A DNA stretch of 32,359 nucleotides, taken from assembly GCA_902363875.1 (NCBI GenBank), contig CABJBO010000020.1:1-32359 (forward strand), written 5' to 3'. Numbering within the stretch: the first letter of the stretch is position 1; the number at the start of each line of letters is the position of its first letter. The position numbers were made by a program, and so were the translations under genes. Below are positions 25,887 to 32,359 of the stretch, piece by piece. This stretch comes from Coriobacteriaceae bacterium (GTDB taxonomy: Bacteria; Actinomycetota; Coriobacteriia; Coriobacteriales; Coriobacteriaceae). Below the pieces are notes generated by a model. That model ran no database searches, had not been told where the DNA came from, and was given only the letters and a program-made list of their open reading frames with translations.

Positions 25887-27062
25887 ATGAAAGACGTAAA
25901 GGAAGAGATAACCTCCAAACGTAAGGAGCTCGCGCTTACTCAGAAGGAGTTCGCCGCTGCTCTTGGGATGGGGCCCAATGGCGATAGAACTGTCCGGCGT
26001 TGGGAGACTGGTGAGACCAGTCCTTCTGCTACGGAACTCGCTTTTATACGATCTTTGGGTTATCAAGCGCCATTTGCACAGGGTGATCGAAAGGACGCTC
26101 CCTTTACTTACATTGACCTATTTGCCGGCATCGGTGGAATTCGCTTGCCGTTTCAAGAGCTTGGCGGCGAATGCGTTTTTTCTTGTGAGTGGGATAAATA
26201 TGCGCAGAAGACGTATCGCATGAATTACGGTGACCAGCCTGCTGGAGATATTCACAATGTTCGTTCGGAGGATATCCCTAAATTTAACGTTTTATTAGCG
26301 GGCTTCCCATGTCAGCCGTTCTCGCTCGCGGGTGTCTCAAAGAAAAAATCAATGGGGCGTGCTACGGGCTTCGAGGATAAGACGCAGGGAACTTTATTTT
26401 TTGAAGTTGCTCGCATCATCCGTGATAAGAGGCCTGACGCTTTCTTGTTGGAAAACGTTAAGAACTTAACAAGCCATGATCGCGGTAAGACCTTCAGGAT
26501 CATTATGCAGACCCTCCAGGATGAACTTGGCTACGATGTGTACTACAAAGTCCTCGATAGCAAGAACTGGACCTGTCAGCATCGTGAACGCATCTATATA
26601 GTTGGCTTTAAGGAAAAAACTGATTTTGACTGGGATCGACTAGAGCTCGGGGATGGTGGGCACACCGTCGGAGAGATTCTTGAGGACGACCCCGATGATC
26701 GATATGTTCTTTCCGACAAATTGTGGGCTTATCTGCGCGCATATAAGAAGAAGCATCAGGCGGCGGGTAATGGCTTTGGCTATAGCACGGTCGGGCCCGA
26801 TGACACGACAAGGACGCTTTCAGCGCGATATCACAAGGATGGAAGCGAGATTCTCGTTTCGCGTGGTGAAGGGGAGAATCCTCGCAAGCTAACGCCACGT
26901 GAATGCGCCCGACTTCAAGGGTTTCCTGACCAATTCATTATTCCGGTTTCGGACACGCAGGCATATCATCAATTTGGTAACTCTGTTACCGTTCCAGCCG
27001 TACGCGCAGTTGCCAAGCTGATGATGGGAGCGTATTTCGATGGACTACGGAGTTCTGAGTAG
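25887..27062 (+). CDS. Dcm/EcoRII-type DNA cytosine-5 methyltransferase
   Basis: The 391-residue enzyme has an N-terminal XRE-like helix-turn-helix (6-58) and all C5-methylase motifs: I DLFAGIGGIRLPF (77-89), IV GFPCQPFS with nucleophile C142, VI ENVKNL (189-194), VIII QHRERIYIVG (231-240), IX PRECARLQGF (337-346) and X GNSVTVPAVRAVA (364-376). The target-recognition region TTRTLSARYHKDGSEILVSRG closely resembles Dcm and M.EcoRII, so CCWGG is the predicted target. The ATG at 25887 starts at the HTH; upstream codons lack a ribosome-binding site. It overlaps the endonuclease gene by 23 nt. Lower GC suggests transfer. Confidence 0.93.
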   Translation: MKDVKEEITSKRKELALTQKEFAAALGMGPNGDRTVRRWETGETSPSATELAFIRSLGYQAPFAQGDRKDAPFTYIDLFAGIGGIRLPFQELGGECVFSCEWDKYAQKTYRMNYGDQPAGDIHNVRSEDIPKFNVLLAGFPCQPFSLAGVSKKKSMGRATGFEDKTQGTLFFEVARIIRDKRPDAFLLENVKNLTSHDRGKTFRIIMQTLQDELGYDVYYKVLDSKNWTCQHRERIYIVGFKEKTDFDWDRLELGDGGHTVGEILEDDPDDRYVLSDKLWAYLRAYKKKHQAAGNGFGYSTVGPDDTTRTLSARYHKDGSEILVSRGEGENPRKLTPRECARLQGFPDQFIIPVSDTQAYHQFGNSVTVPAVRAVAKLMMGAYFDGLRSSE

Positions 27063-28251
27063 TTATTTTGACGGCGCGGTTGCTAAGAAGCTTGTTGCTG
27101 TGGATATTGATGGAAAACGCAGCAACCAGCATGAGTTCAATGGAACCGCTGAGCTTCGCTCCTTATTCGGCGATGATGACATAAGGAACATACCAACAAC
27201 TTTTGCATTTCTCAGCGATGACGCCGAACCTTTGTTTGATCACGGGTTTACATCTTGGTATGACGCACGCAGGAAGCATCCGACTAGGACGGAATACAGA
27301 CTCTATTACAACGATAGCGAAGCGATACGAGCCTCAAGGGTAGGCGACCTGATGGTCATTGCGCCTTCAGACGAGCATGGCCTTTTGATCGTATTTGCTA
27401 GACAGGGGTCAAATGCTGAATGCCAGTTGAGATGGCTTTTCGGCTTGAACGATGTTGAAGATAGCGGCTTTTCGCGATCAACTGCGGATGATAGGCGCAT
27501 AGATGCAATCGCCGCGTCTATTCTTGAAGCGATCGGCATCGAGGTTTCGCTTCCCACATCGGCTGTTGCGTATTTGGACGAAATGGTCGAAAAGTTTGGA
27601 GACTCTTTCCCCAAAGGGATTGACTTTACGAGGTATTCAATTTCGACTTTGGGTGAGCTTGATTGGATAAACGAACCCGATAAGTGCCTTCTTGATTGTT
27701 ATGAGCGAGAAGAAGTTCTTTTTAAGGTCTTCGAGAGGCATCTTCTTGAGCGTGATTTGGCTCCCTATTTAGGGAACGACCTTGATGTTGATGGCGTGTT
27801 GCGGACTACGATGTCGGCTTTCCAGCGAAGGAAATCGCGTGCGGGGACTGCGTTCGAGCATCAGCTTGAGTACTTGTTTAAGGGATGGGGCATAAGCTAT
27901 TCTGCTCAGCCGTATACTGAGGGCAAATCAAGGCCGGATTTCATTATGCCGTCGATTGATGCCTATAAAAAACCGCTATATCCTGTCGAAAAACTGACTA
28001 TGCTTGGTGCAAAGACGACTGTAAAAGAACGCTGGCGTCAAGTATTGGAAGAGGCGAATAGAATTGAGAATAAGCATTTAATCACGCTCGATGTGGCGGT
28101 GAGCACCGAATATACAGACTCGATGCGTGAACATAATCTTCAACTGGTTGTGCCTCGTCCTGTATTTGGCTCATATACCACTGAACAGCAAAACTGGCTG
28201 ATGGATGTCGGCGAGTTTTGTCAACTGTTGGTCGAGAAAGAACGTCGGTAG
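27040..28251 (+). CDS. EcoRII-like type II restriction endonuclease
   Basis: The 403-residue protein matches EcoRII in length (about 404) and layout: an N-terminal effector DNA-binding domain (about 1-165), a linker, and a C-terminal PD-(D/E)XK domain. RRKSRAGTAFEHQLEYLF, SRPDFIMPS (D300) and GAKTTVKERWRQVLEEANRI (K325) are the catalytic blocks. EcoRII cuts before CCWGG and is a type IIE enzyme needing a second site. The overlap with the methyltransferase gene and the matching predicted target support a working pair. GGGAG lies upstream of the ATG. Confidence 0.9.
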   Translation: MDYGVLSSYFDGAVAKKLVAVDIDGKRSNQHEFNGTAELRSLFGDDDIRNIPTTFAFLSDDAEPLFDHGFTSWYDARRKHPTRTEYRLYYNDSEAIRASRVGDLMVIAPSDEHGLLIVFARQGSNAECQLRWLFGLNDVEDSGFSRSTADDRRIDAIAASILEAIGIEVSLPTSAVAYLDEMVEKFGDSFPKGIDFTRYSISTLGELDWINEPDKCLLDCYEREEVLFKVFERHLLERDLAPYLGNDLDVDGVLRTTMSAFQRRKSRAGTAFEHQLEYLFKGWGISYSAQPYTEGKSRPDFIMPSIDAYKKPLYPVEKLTMLGAKTTVKERWRQVLEEANRIENKHLITLDVAVSTEYTDSMREHNLQLVVPRPVFGSYTTEQQNWLMDVGEFCQLLVEKERR

Positions 28252-28823
28252 GCAATTCTATACTGAGGTTCTACTTCTTTTGGGCATTGATTATTTGATC
28301 GAGTTGCATTAATAAAATAGGTCACCTTGCCGTCGCTCTGCTGAAGTGAGTGAGCTCGAGCTTGGTTTTGTTCTATGTTGGGGAGGTGCTGGAGTGCGCG
28401 CCGGCGTTGGCCTTCATCGTCGATATCTATTCCGCCGCGAGCGTGTTAGTGCGCCCGCATTCGCAGTTGCGACATTTGAGTCGTGCCTTGTCGCGCCTCC
28501 CTTTAGGATTCCCACTTCGCCATTCGGCTGCCATGTTTTATGAAATGACTCACCCTACATTTTCCGATGCTTAAGTAGTCTCTTATTCGCCCGCTTGCCA
28601 ACATCCCCATCTTTACCAAAGAGACTAGCCTTGCGTTCTTGAACTCTCCGACTCTCCTTTTGTAAACGAGATGCTTCACGACAGTTCGTCTAGCGCCTCT
28701 GGAGGGGTGACTACGAAGAGCCGGTTTGTGCCGTCAATTGCGTTGCCTGCTGCCGGCTGCTGTCTCATTAGAATCCGGCTGCAAATGGACCGCGGTGAGC
28801 ATGCAAGACCGTGCCATAACGTA
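28252..28823. other. 572-nt gap after the endonuclease without a recognisable gene
   Basis: The ORFs here are short, lack ribosome-binding sites and match nothing I know. Composition shifts from AT-rich near 28260-28330 to mixed. No transposase, tRNA or long inverted repeat was seen. It probably holds decayed sequence between the R-M genes and the ATPase remnant. Confidence 0.5.
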
Positions 28824-28875
28824 AGAAAAACTTGCAAGAATCGCAAGTTCTTCTCATCCCATGAGAAAAACTTGC
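28824..28875 (+). promoter_or_regulatory. three copies of a 12-mer before the ATPase remnant
   Basis: agaaaaacttgc occurs at 28824-28835 and 28864-28875 on +, with one inverted near-copy at 28843-28854. The copies at 28824 and 28843 form an inverted repeat with arms aacttgc and gcaagtt. The last copy is 17 nt before the remnant's ATG. This looks like the promoter or operator region of the former gene. Confidence 0.55.
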
Positions 28876-28891
28876 AAATTGGGGCGAGTGA

Positions 28892-29150
28892 TGAACGGCT
28901 GGACGGTTCTTGAAAATCGAGATATCTCGAGAAGCTGATTGCCTTTCGTGACATCCAAGTTACAGAGTCGACTGACGAGGAGGCGACGCGCAAGCGCGAG
29001 CTGCGTCCATTTGAGCTCAGGTCGCTCGAGAAGATCACCGGTGGTTACGAGAAGATCATCATCGTTCGCCGGGGGAGCCATCCGACCGACATCGACGGCA
29101 TCAAAATCGTCTCTGCAGTCGACTTCTTGATGGGCAGGCTTTGGACTTAG
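28892..29150 (+). pseudogene. AAA/DUF4143 ATPase remnant with internal deletion
   Basis: The N-terminal piece MNGWTVLENRDISRS ends in a stop at 28937; one frame away YLEKLIAFRDIQ continues. Both read like the start of ATP-binding DUF4143 proteins, just before Walker A. The sequence then jumps straight to a typical C-terminus, QVTESTDEEATRKRELRPFE, GGYEKIIIVRRG and DGIKIVSAVDFLMG. The P-loop, AAA core and most of DUF4143 are missing. Intact family members often have QV both after RDKQV and in YYQVTES, so the deletion could have joined short repeats there. There is one frameshift as well. Confidence 0.75.
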
Positions 29151-29164
29151 GGCGTTCTGTGGGT

Positions 29165-29305
29165 TTATGACCACTTCGGCATCGAGATTGCCTTGCTGTA
29201 GACAAACTCCGCCCAGGGCCCGATGAGGATAACGTGGTCTATGCACCCTGCTTTCTCGACCAGGTCGAGTACTTTTAAGAAAGCTCGTTGCTGCTCAGTC
29301 AACAT
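29165..29305 (-). pseudogene. truncated nucleotidyltransferase-like gene
   Basis: The 46-residue frame reads MLTEQQRAFLKVLDLVEKAG, then DHVILIGPWAEFVYSK. This resembles the opening of nucleotidyltransferase-fold proteins (IGSWAEFVY), but it stops before the catalytic acidic residues. The usual S is P here. The ATG overlaps the upstream gene's stop by 11 nt. Its end lies 15 nt from the end of the ATPase remnant, so both were probably damaged together. Confidence 0.6.
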
Positions 29306-29606
29306 CCGGCACCCTCCCCAACGCACGTTTGATTTGCTTTTGAGATCGCTTCTGTTCTCTGATGGCGGCCGCAAGGGCCCTTCGGCGTTCGATTTTGGCT
29401 CGCAGCCCATCAACTTCTGCAGCGGGGACATAGTCGCTTTTGACCTTGTCGCCAACTCGATAGTTGAGATAGCAGTATTCGTGGCCCTTTATATTTCGCA
29501 TGCGGATGCTGCCCTTTGGAAGGAGGGCAATCTCTTGCTCCATGAGGTCCAAGAGGCGCCTCGAGCGTGCGTATTCCTCTTCCAGGACATCTTCTAAGAC
29601 TGACAT
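29295..29606 (-). CDS. small coiled hypothetical protein, partner of the truncated gene
   Basis: The 103-residue protein starts MSVLEDVLEEEYARSRRLLDLMEQEIALLPKGS, has a central RNIKGHEYCYLNYRVGDKVKSDYVP strand segment and a basic helical end. AGGAGG precedes the ATG at 29606; the frame's earlier start at 29651 lacks one. I recall similar small proteins encoded before nucleotidyltransferase genes. It could be the antitoxin or regulator of a two-gene unit whose second gene is now truncated. Confidence 0.7.
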   Translation of the reverse strand: MSVLEDVLEEEYARSRRLLDLMEQEIALLPKGSIRMRNIKGHEYCYLNYRVGDKVKSDYVPAAEVDGLRAKIERRRALAAAIREQKRSQKQIKRALGRVPDVD

Positions 29607-29624
29607 GGTGCCTCCTTTCCGAGT

Positions 29625-29668
29625 AGTTACCCTACATTCTATCAAATCCATTTAATTGTAGGGTAACT
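29625..29668 (-). promoter_or_regulatory. 12-bp inverted repeat operator, copy 1
   Basis: agttaccctaca (29625-29636) and tgtagggtaact (29657-29668) are perfect arms with a 20-nt spacer. The spacer holds a -10-like TAGAAT on -, 19 nt after a TTACCC. It lies 19 nt upstream of the ATG at 29606, the expected operator position. Confidence 0.65.
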
Positions 29669-29765
29669 CAAGCATGTCCGCACGACATGTGACACTTAAC
29701 CTGCCGCCTTGCTCTGCCACGGCGGCATGCATCTGAACAACGACCCTCTAAGGAGTTCGATATTG

Positions 29766-30005
29766 ATGAGTGACAACACCAAGCATCTCGCAAAGAAGTG
29801 CGTCAAGGACGCAGGACCGTGCCTTGCGCTGTGCGTAGCCGGCGCAGCGGTCGCGCTGCTGGCTGTTTTGGGGCCATTTGACGTGCTTCGAAGCGCCAGC
29901 TCTCTACACGTTTGCATGGCTCTTGCCGGCGCCATGATGACCGGCGGCGTGCTCGATCTGGTTTTTTGGGTGTTTGACCCGTTTGGATGGAAGAACGAAG
30001 GGTAA
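29766..30005 (+). CDS. small two-TM hypothetical protein
   Basis: The 79-residue protein has two hydrophobic segments, about 17-33 (PCLALCVAGAAVALLAVL) and 45-66 (VCMALAGAMMTGGVLDLVFWVF), and ends FDPFGWKNEG. AAGGAG lies before the ATG at 29766; a longer frame start at 29709 is not supported. I do not recognise it. A metallophosphoesterase gene follows 40 nt later. Confidence 0.65.
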   Translation: MSDNTKHLAKKCVKDAGPCLALCVAGAAVALLAVLGPFDVLRSASSLHVCMALAGAMMTGGVLDLVFWVFDPFGWKNEG

Positions 30006-30045
30006 GCCCTAAGGGATGGATGCCCCGCAGCGTTAGGAGGTCCCC

Positions 30046-30684
30046 GTGATCTGGTTTACCAGCGATACACACTTTGGACACGAGAACATGCTGCGTCTCG
30101 CCGACAGGCCTTGGTCGAATGTTGCGCAGATGAACGACGCCATGGTCGCGAGCATTAATAGCAAAGTCGCTGCGGACGACGAGCTTTACATTTTGGGCGA
30201 CTTCAGCTTTAAGATGACGGTCCAAGAGGCCTACGAGTTGCGTAAAAGCATCGTATGTAAGCACGTCCACCTGCTACCCGGCAACCACGACAAAGACTGG
30301 ACGCAGCCTGCCGTAGCGGATGCTTTTATCGTCGAGCCGCCCATTTGCGTGCTCAAAATCGATCGGCAGAAAATCGTGCTGAGCCACTATCCCATGGTCG
30401 ACTGGCAGGGCATGTCGCACGGCAGCTGGCATCTGCACGGGCATATCCATAGCTGCGGCGGCGCGTATAACAAGTTCAACCTTCGGCAGGGGCTGCTGCG
30501 CTATGACGTGGGCGTGGACGCCAACGGTTACGCCCCGGTAAGTTTGGATGAGCTCAAGTTATGGTTTGCGCAGGTAGACGAGCTGGTGCAGTGCGTTAAG
30601 TGGCCGTGGTGGGTCAACGTTACGGACGATGAACAGGTCGAGCGCGATCTCGAAGCCTATAAGAGGGAAGTGGTGATCCGATGA
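30046..30684 (+). CDS. metallophosphoesterase
   Basis: The 212-residue calcineurin-like protein has FTSDTHFGHENM, LGDFSF, LPGNHDKDW, LSHYPM and LHGHIHSCGG, all metal ligands in order. The start is GTG at 30046 with AGGAGG 6 nt before it. This compact type is common on phages and mobile elements. It overlaps the next phosphoesterase gene in ATGA. Substrate unknown. Confidence 0.88.
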   Translation: MIWFTSDTHFGHENMLRLADRPWSNVAQMNDAMVASINSKVAADDELYILGDFSFKMTVQEAYELRKSIVCKHVHLLPGNHDKDWTQPAVADAFIVEPPICVLKIDRQKIVLSHYPMVDWQGMSHGSWHLHGHIHSCGGAYNKFNLRQGLLRYDVGVDANGYAPVSLDELKLWFAQVDELVQCVKWPWWVNVTDDEQVERDLEAYKREVVIR

Positions 30685-31406
30685 CGGTCTATGTGACGGG
30701 CGATATTCACGGCGGCCTCGACATGCAAAAGCTGCGCGATTGGGACCTTGGGGATAGCCTGACGAGCGACGACTATCTGATTGTCGCGGGCGACTTTGGC
30801 TTTCCCTGGGATTTCTCTGCCGAGGAATGTGCCGACATCGCTTGGCTGGAGTCGCGCCCCTATACCGTGCTGTTTGTCGACGGCAACCACGAACGTTTCG
30901 ACCATTGGGCGGAGCGCCCCATGGAATCGTGGCACGGTGGGCTAACGCAGCGCCTGTCGGATACCTCACCCATACGGCGCCTGACGCGCGGCGAGGTTTT
31001 TGAGCTCGACGGCTCAACGATCTTTACCATGGGCGGCGCCACGAGTGTGGACAAGGAATACCGCATCCCGTATTCCAGCTGGTGGCCGCAGGAACTGCCG
31101 GGTGAGCGTAACTTTGAGGAAGCGCGGGCAAAGCTCGATAGCGTGGACTGGAAGGTTGACTACGTGATCACCCACACCTGCTCTACGCGCATGCTCTCGC
31201 CCACGCTCTATCCGGCGCCCGGCTGGAATTACCCCGATGTCGATCGGCTTACGGCATTTTTCGACGAGCTAGAAGACCGCCTGGATTACAAGCGCTGGTA
31301 CTACGGGCATTTTCATCGGGATGCCAACCCGGCCGAGCGCCACACCGTGCTCTACGACTGCATCGTTCGCCTGGGCGACGAACTCCAGCCCCGGGACGTT
31401 GCGTAG
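30681..31406 (+). CDS. second metallophosphoesterase
   Basis: The 241-residue protein has VTGDIHGGLDMQKL, VAGDFGFPW, VDGNHERFDHW, THTCSTRM and GHFHRDANP, the ordered ligands of the family. It is only distantly like its neighbour, so a recent tandem duplication is unlikely. The ATG overlaps the upstream stop by 4 nt. AAGAGGGAAG is upstream. Confidence 0.88.
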   Translation: MTVYVTGDIHGGLDMQKLRDWDLGDSLTSDDYLIVAGDFGFPWDFSAEECADIAWLESRPYTVLFVDGNHERFDHWAERPMESWHGGLTQRLSDTSPIRRLTRGEVFELDGSTIFTMGGATSVDKEYRIPYSSWWPQELPGERNFEEARAKLDSVDWKVDYVITHTCSTRMLSPTLYPAPGWNYPDVDRLTAFFDELEDRLDYKRWYYGHFHRDANPAERHTVLYDCIVRLGDELQPRDVA

Positions 31407-31433
31407 GGGCAGGCATAGCGAGCTCTTCGTATG

Positions 31434-31496
31434 ATGTCTTGGGTAGTTACCCTACATTTTGGCAATAGTCATTATCTGTAGGGTAACTTAAGACAT
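31434..31496. repeat. 12-bp inverted repeat, copy 2
   Basis: The same arms as at 29625 occur at 31445-31456 and 31477-31488, again with a 20-nt spacer of different sequence. An outer atgtctt/aagacat (31434-31440, 31490-31496) extends the stem. No gene starts here. A 14-codon open tail ending YWELEEMLLAV and TAG at 31529-31531 follows on +, possibly the end of a deleted gene. Confidence 0.7.
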
Positions 31497-31527
31497 ACTG
31501 GGAGCTGGAGGAGATGCTGCTGGCGGT

Positions 31528-32001
31528 CTAGAGTTTCAACGCCATTCGGTTGGTGCCGGGTAGGGTTGCAAAGCCGAAATGCGCATAGAACGCTGCCGCC
31601 TCATCATCTACTGGATCGACAACCAAAGCTCGCGCTCCCGCTAGGGCAGAAATTTTCAAGGCGTTTTCGATGGCATCTTTGAGCAACGATGCTCCCAGAC
31701 CAAGTCCCTTGAATTTCTCATCAACCCCCATCATTCCAAGCAACACTGCGGGAACTTGGGAAGGGGAGTTCCGAACGAACCATCCTCCGTCAACATTTTC
31801 GCGAGCTACGGAGTGCGTACATAGCGTATAGAACCCGGCGACTGCGCCGTCGCAATACGATGCGTATATAACCGCCGACCCTCTTCTTCGCGCCGAGGCT
31901 GATCTGTTTTTAGCCCATCCGTCTACAAGGGTATTACCGCAGTGGAAAGCCTCGATGCCTTGACCAACGGGGAGTTGAACGGGCTTGGTAAACGTGCTCA
32001 T
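31528..32001 (-). CDS. GNAT toxin, TacT-like
   Basis: The 157-residue acetyltransferase has the A motif VLLGMMGVDEKFKGLGLGASLLKDAI and a C-terminal AAAFYAHFGFATLPG with the likely catalytic tyrosine. TacT toxins acetylate the amino group of aminoacyl-tRNA and block translation. The ATG at 32001 overlaps the antitoxin stop in ATGA; a TTG two codons earlier is less likely. The pair and size are typical. Confidence 0.9.
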   Translation of the reverse strand: MSTFTKPVQLPVGQGIEAFHCGNTLVDGWAKNRSASARRRGSAVIYASYCDGAVAGFYTLCTHSVARENVDGGWFVRNSPSQVPAVLLGMMGVDEKFKGLGLGASLLKDAIENALKISALAGARALVVDPVDDEAAAFYAHFGFATLPGTNRMALKL

Positions 32002-32264
32002 TCCCAAATCGCTTTACGGTCAAGCAGCGCTTTTGCGGCTTGGGGCATGGGTGAGTCGAGCATTTCGCAAAATGCATCAAAACCATCAGGAGAAAGATAG
32101 GTTGTTGACGCCTCGGCGATGTCACGTGCGGAGCTCTCGTCAAGGTGAGCCGTGGCCCATTGGGTGAGAGTCTGCCCGCGCAAGGCCGCGGCGCGCTCGT
32201 AAGTAAGGCGTTGACGCTCGGTCAGCCTTAGATCCATACGGCGTTGCTTCTCAATTGTTGGCAT
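31998..32264 (-). CDS. DUF1778 antitoxin, TacA-like
   Basis: The 88-residue protein has an N-terminal ribbon-helix-helix, DLRLTERQRLTYERAAALRGQTLTQWATAHL, and a C-terminal toxin-binding tail with LSPDGFDAFCEMLDSP. AGGAGG precedes the ATG. It should repress its own promoter together with the toxin. Confidence 0.9.
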   Translation of the reverse strand: MPTIEKQRRMDLRLTERQRLTYERAAALRGQTLTQWATAHLDESSARDIAEASTTYLSPDGFDAFCEMLDSPMPQAAKALLDRKAIWE

Positions 32265-32284
32265 GGTAAAACCTCCTTTGCATC

Positions 32285-32313
32285 ATTGTACGGAACTATT
32301 CCGTACATAACAA
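32285..32313 (-). promoter_or_regulatory. promoter and operator of the tacAT-like pair
   Basis: On -, TTGTTA (32308-32313) and TACAAT (32285-32290) are exactly 17 nt apart. A palindrome with 9-bp arms (32287-32295 and 32299-32307) and a 3-nt centre fills the spacer and overlaps the -10, the expected RHH autorepression site. Confidence 0.8.
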
Positions 32314-32335
32314 GATACAGAATTACGCACTCGTC

Positions 32336-32359
32336 GGGGGGGGGGGGGGGGGGAGGGGG
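32336..32359. other. poly-G run at the window end
   Basis: The last 24 bases are G apart from one A. This is likely a sequencing or assembly artefact at a contig end. Confidence 0.8.

Noticed and set aside
28346..28574. Two overlapping short frames after the endonuclease
   Set aside because: No ribosome-binding site, no recognisable domain and both reading frames are equally unremarkable.

Overview
The window is a GC-rich actinobacterial chromosome segment. I read it as class Coriobacteriia, most likely Collinsella or a close relative. The grounds are Actinobacteria-like codon use, the protein repertoire (HisZ-HisG fusion, fused CydDC-like exporter, a small RDAC-like protein in the his operon), and several short hairpin-forming intergenic repeats of a kind I associate with that genus. 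The assignment is inference; no rRNA is present.

Region 1 (1-9.7 kb) is a nearly complete histidine pathway. After the tail of an unidentified gene and a strong terminator come a fused hisZ-hisG, then hisD, hisC, hisB, hisH, hisA, hisF, hisI, a 75-residue small protein and hisE, all on + and mostly touching or overlapping. A PHP-type histidinol-phosphatase faces the operon on the - strand and supplies the missing dephosphorylation step. Hairpins sit in the leader, between hisB and hisH, and between hisF and hisI.

Region 2 (9.7-20.9 kb) is core metabolism and cell biology. On - are a 1188-residue fused CydDC-like ABC exporter and a translationally coupled YgbA-family protein, bracketed by two copies of a roughly 95-nt hairpin repeat. 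On + are an orphan LarC C-terminal-like protein, a YfcE-like phosphodiesterase, MazG, enolase, a DivIC/FtsB-like septum protein and a Ppx/GppA phosphatase. A tRNA-Leu(UAA) on - is followed by a duplicated terminator and a degenerate partial tRNA copy. A membrane-anchored hypothetical protein comes next.

Region 3 (20.9-25 kb) holds a lone PTS IIB protein with a VOC protein resembling the extension of some KDPG aldolases, then a - strand operon of a DUF4342-like membrane protein, an OmpR-type response regulator and a histidine kinase. Two copies of a roughly 180-nt long inverted-repeat element flank this operon.

Region 4 (25-32.3 kb) is an accessory island with visibly lower GC. It carries an AbiEi-like antitoxin gene with an apparently leaderless promoter, an EcoRII/Dcm-type restriction-modification pair, an internally deleted AAA/DUF4143 ATPase remnant, a small protein plus a truncated nucleotidyltransferase, a two-TM protein, two metallophosphoesterases and a TacA/TacT-like toxin-antitoxin pair with a clear promoter-operator. 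Two copies of one 12-bp inverted repeat with a 20-nt spacer lie 1.8 kb apart here. The window ends in a poly-G run that looks like a sequencing or assembly artefact.

No CRISPR array, rRNA, intact transposase or integrase was seen.
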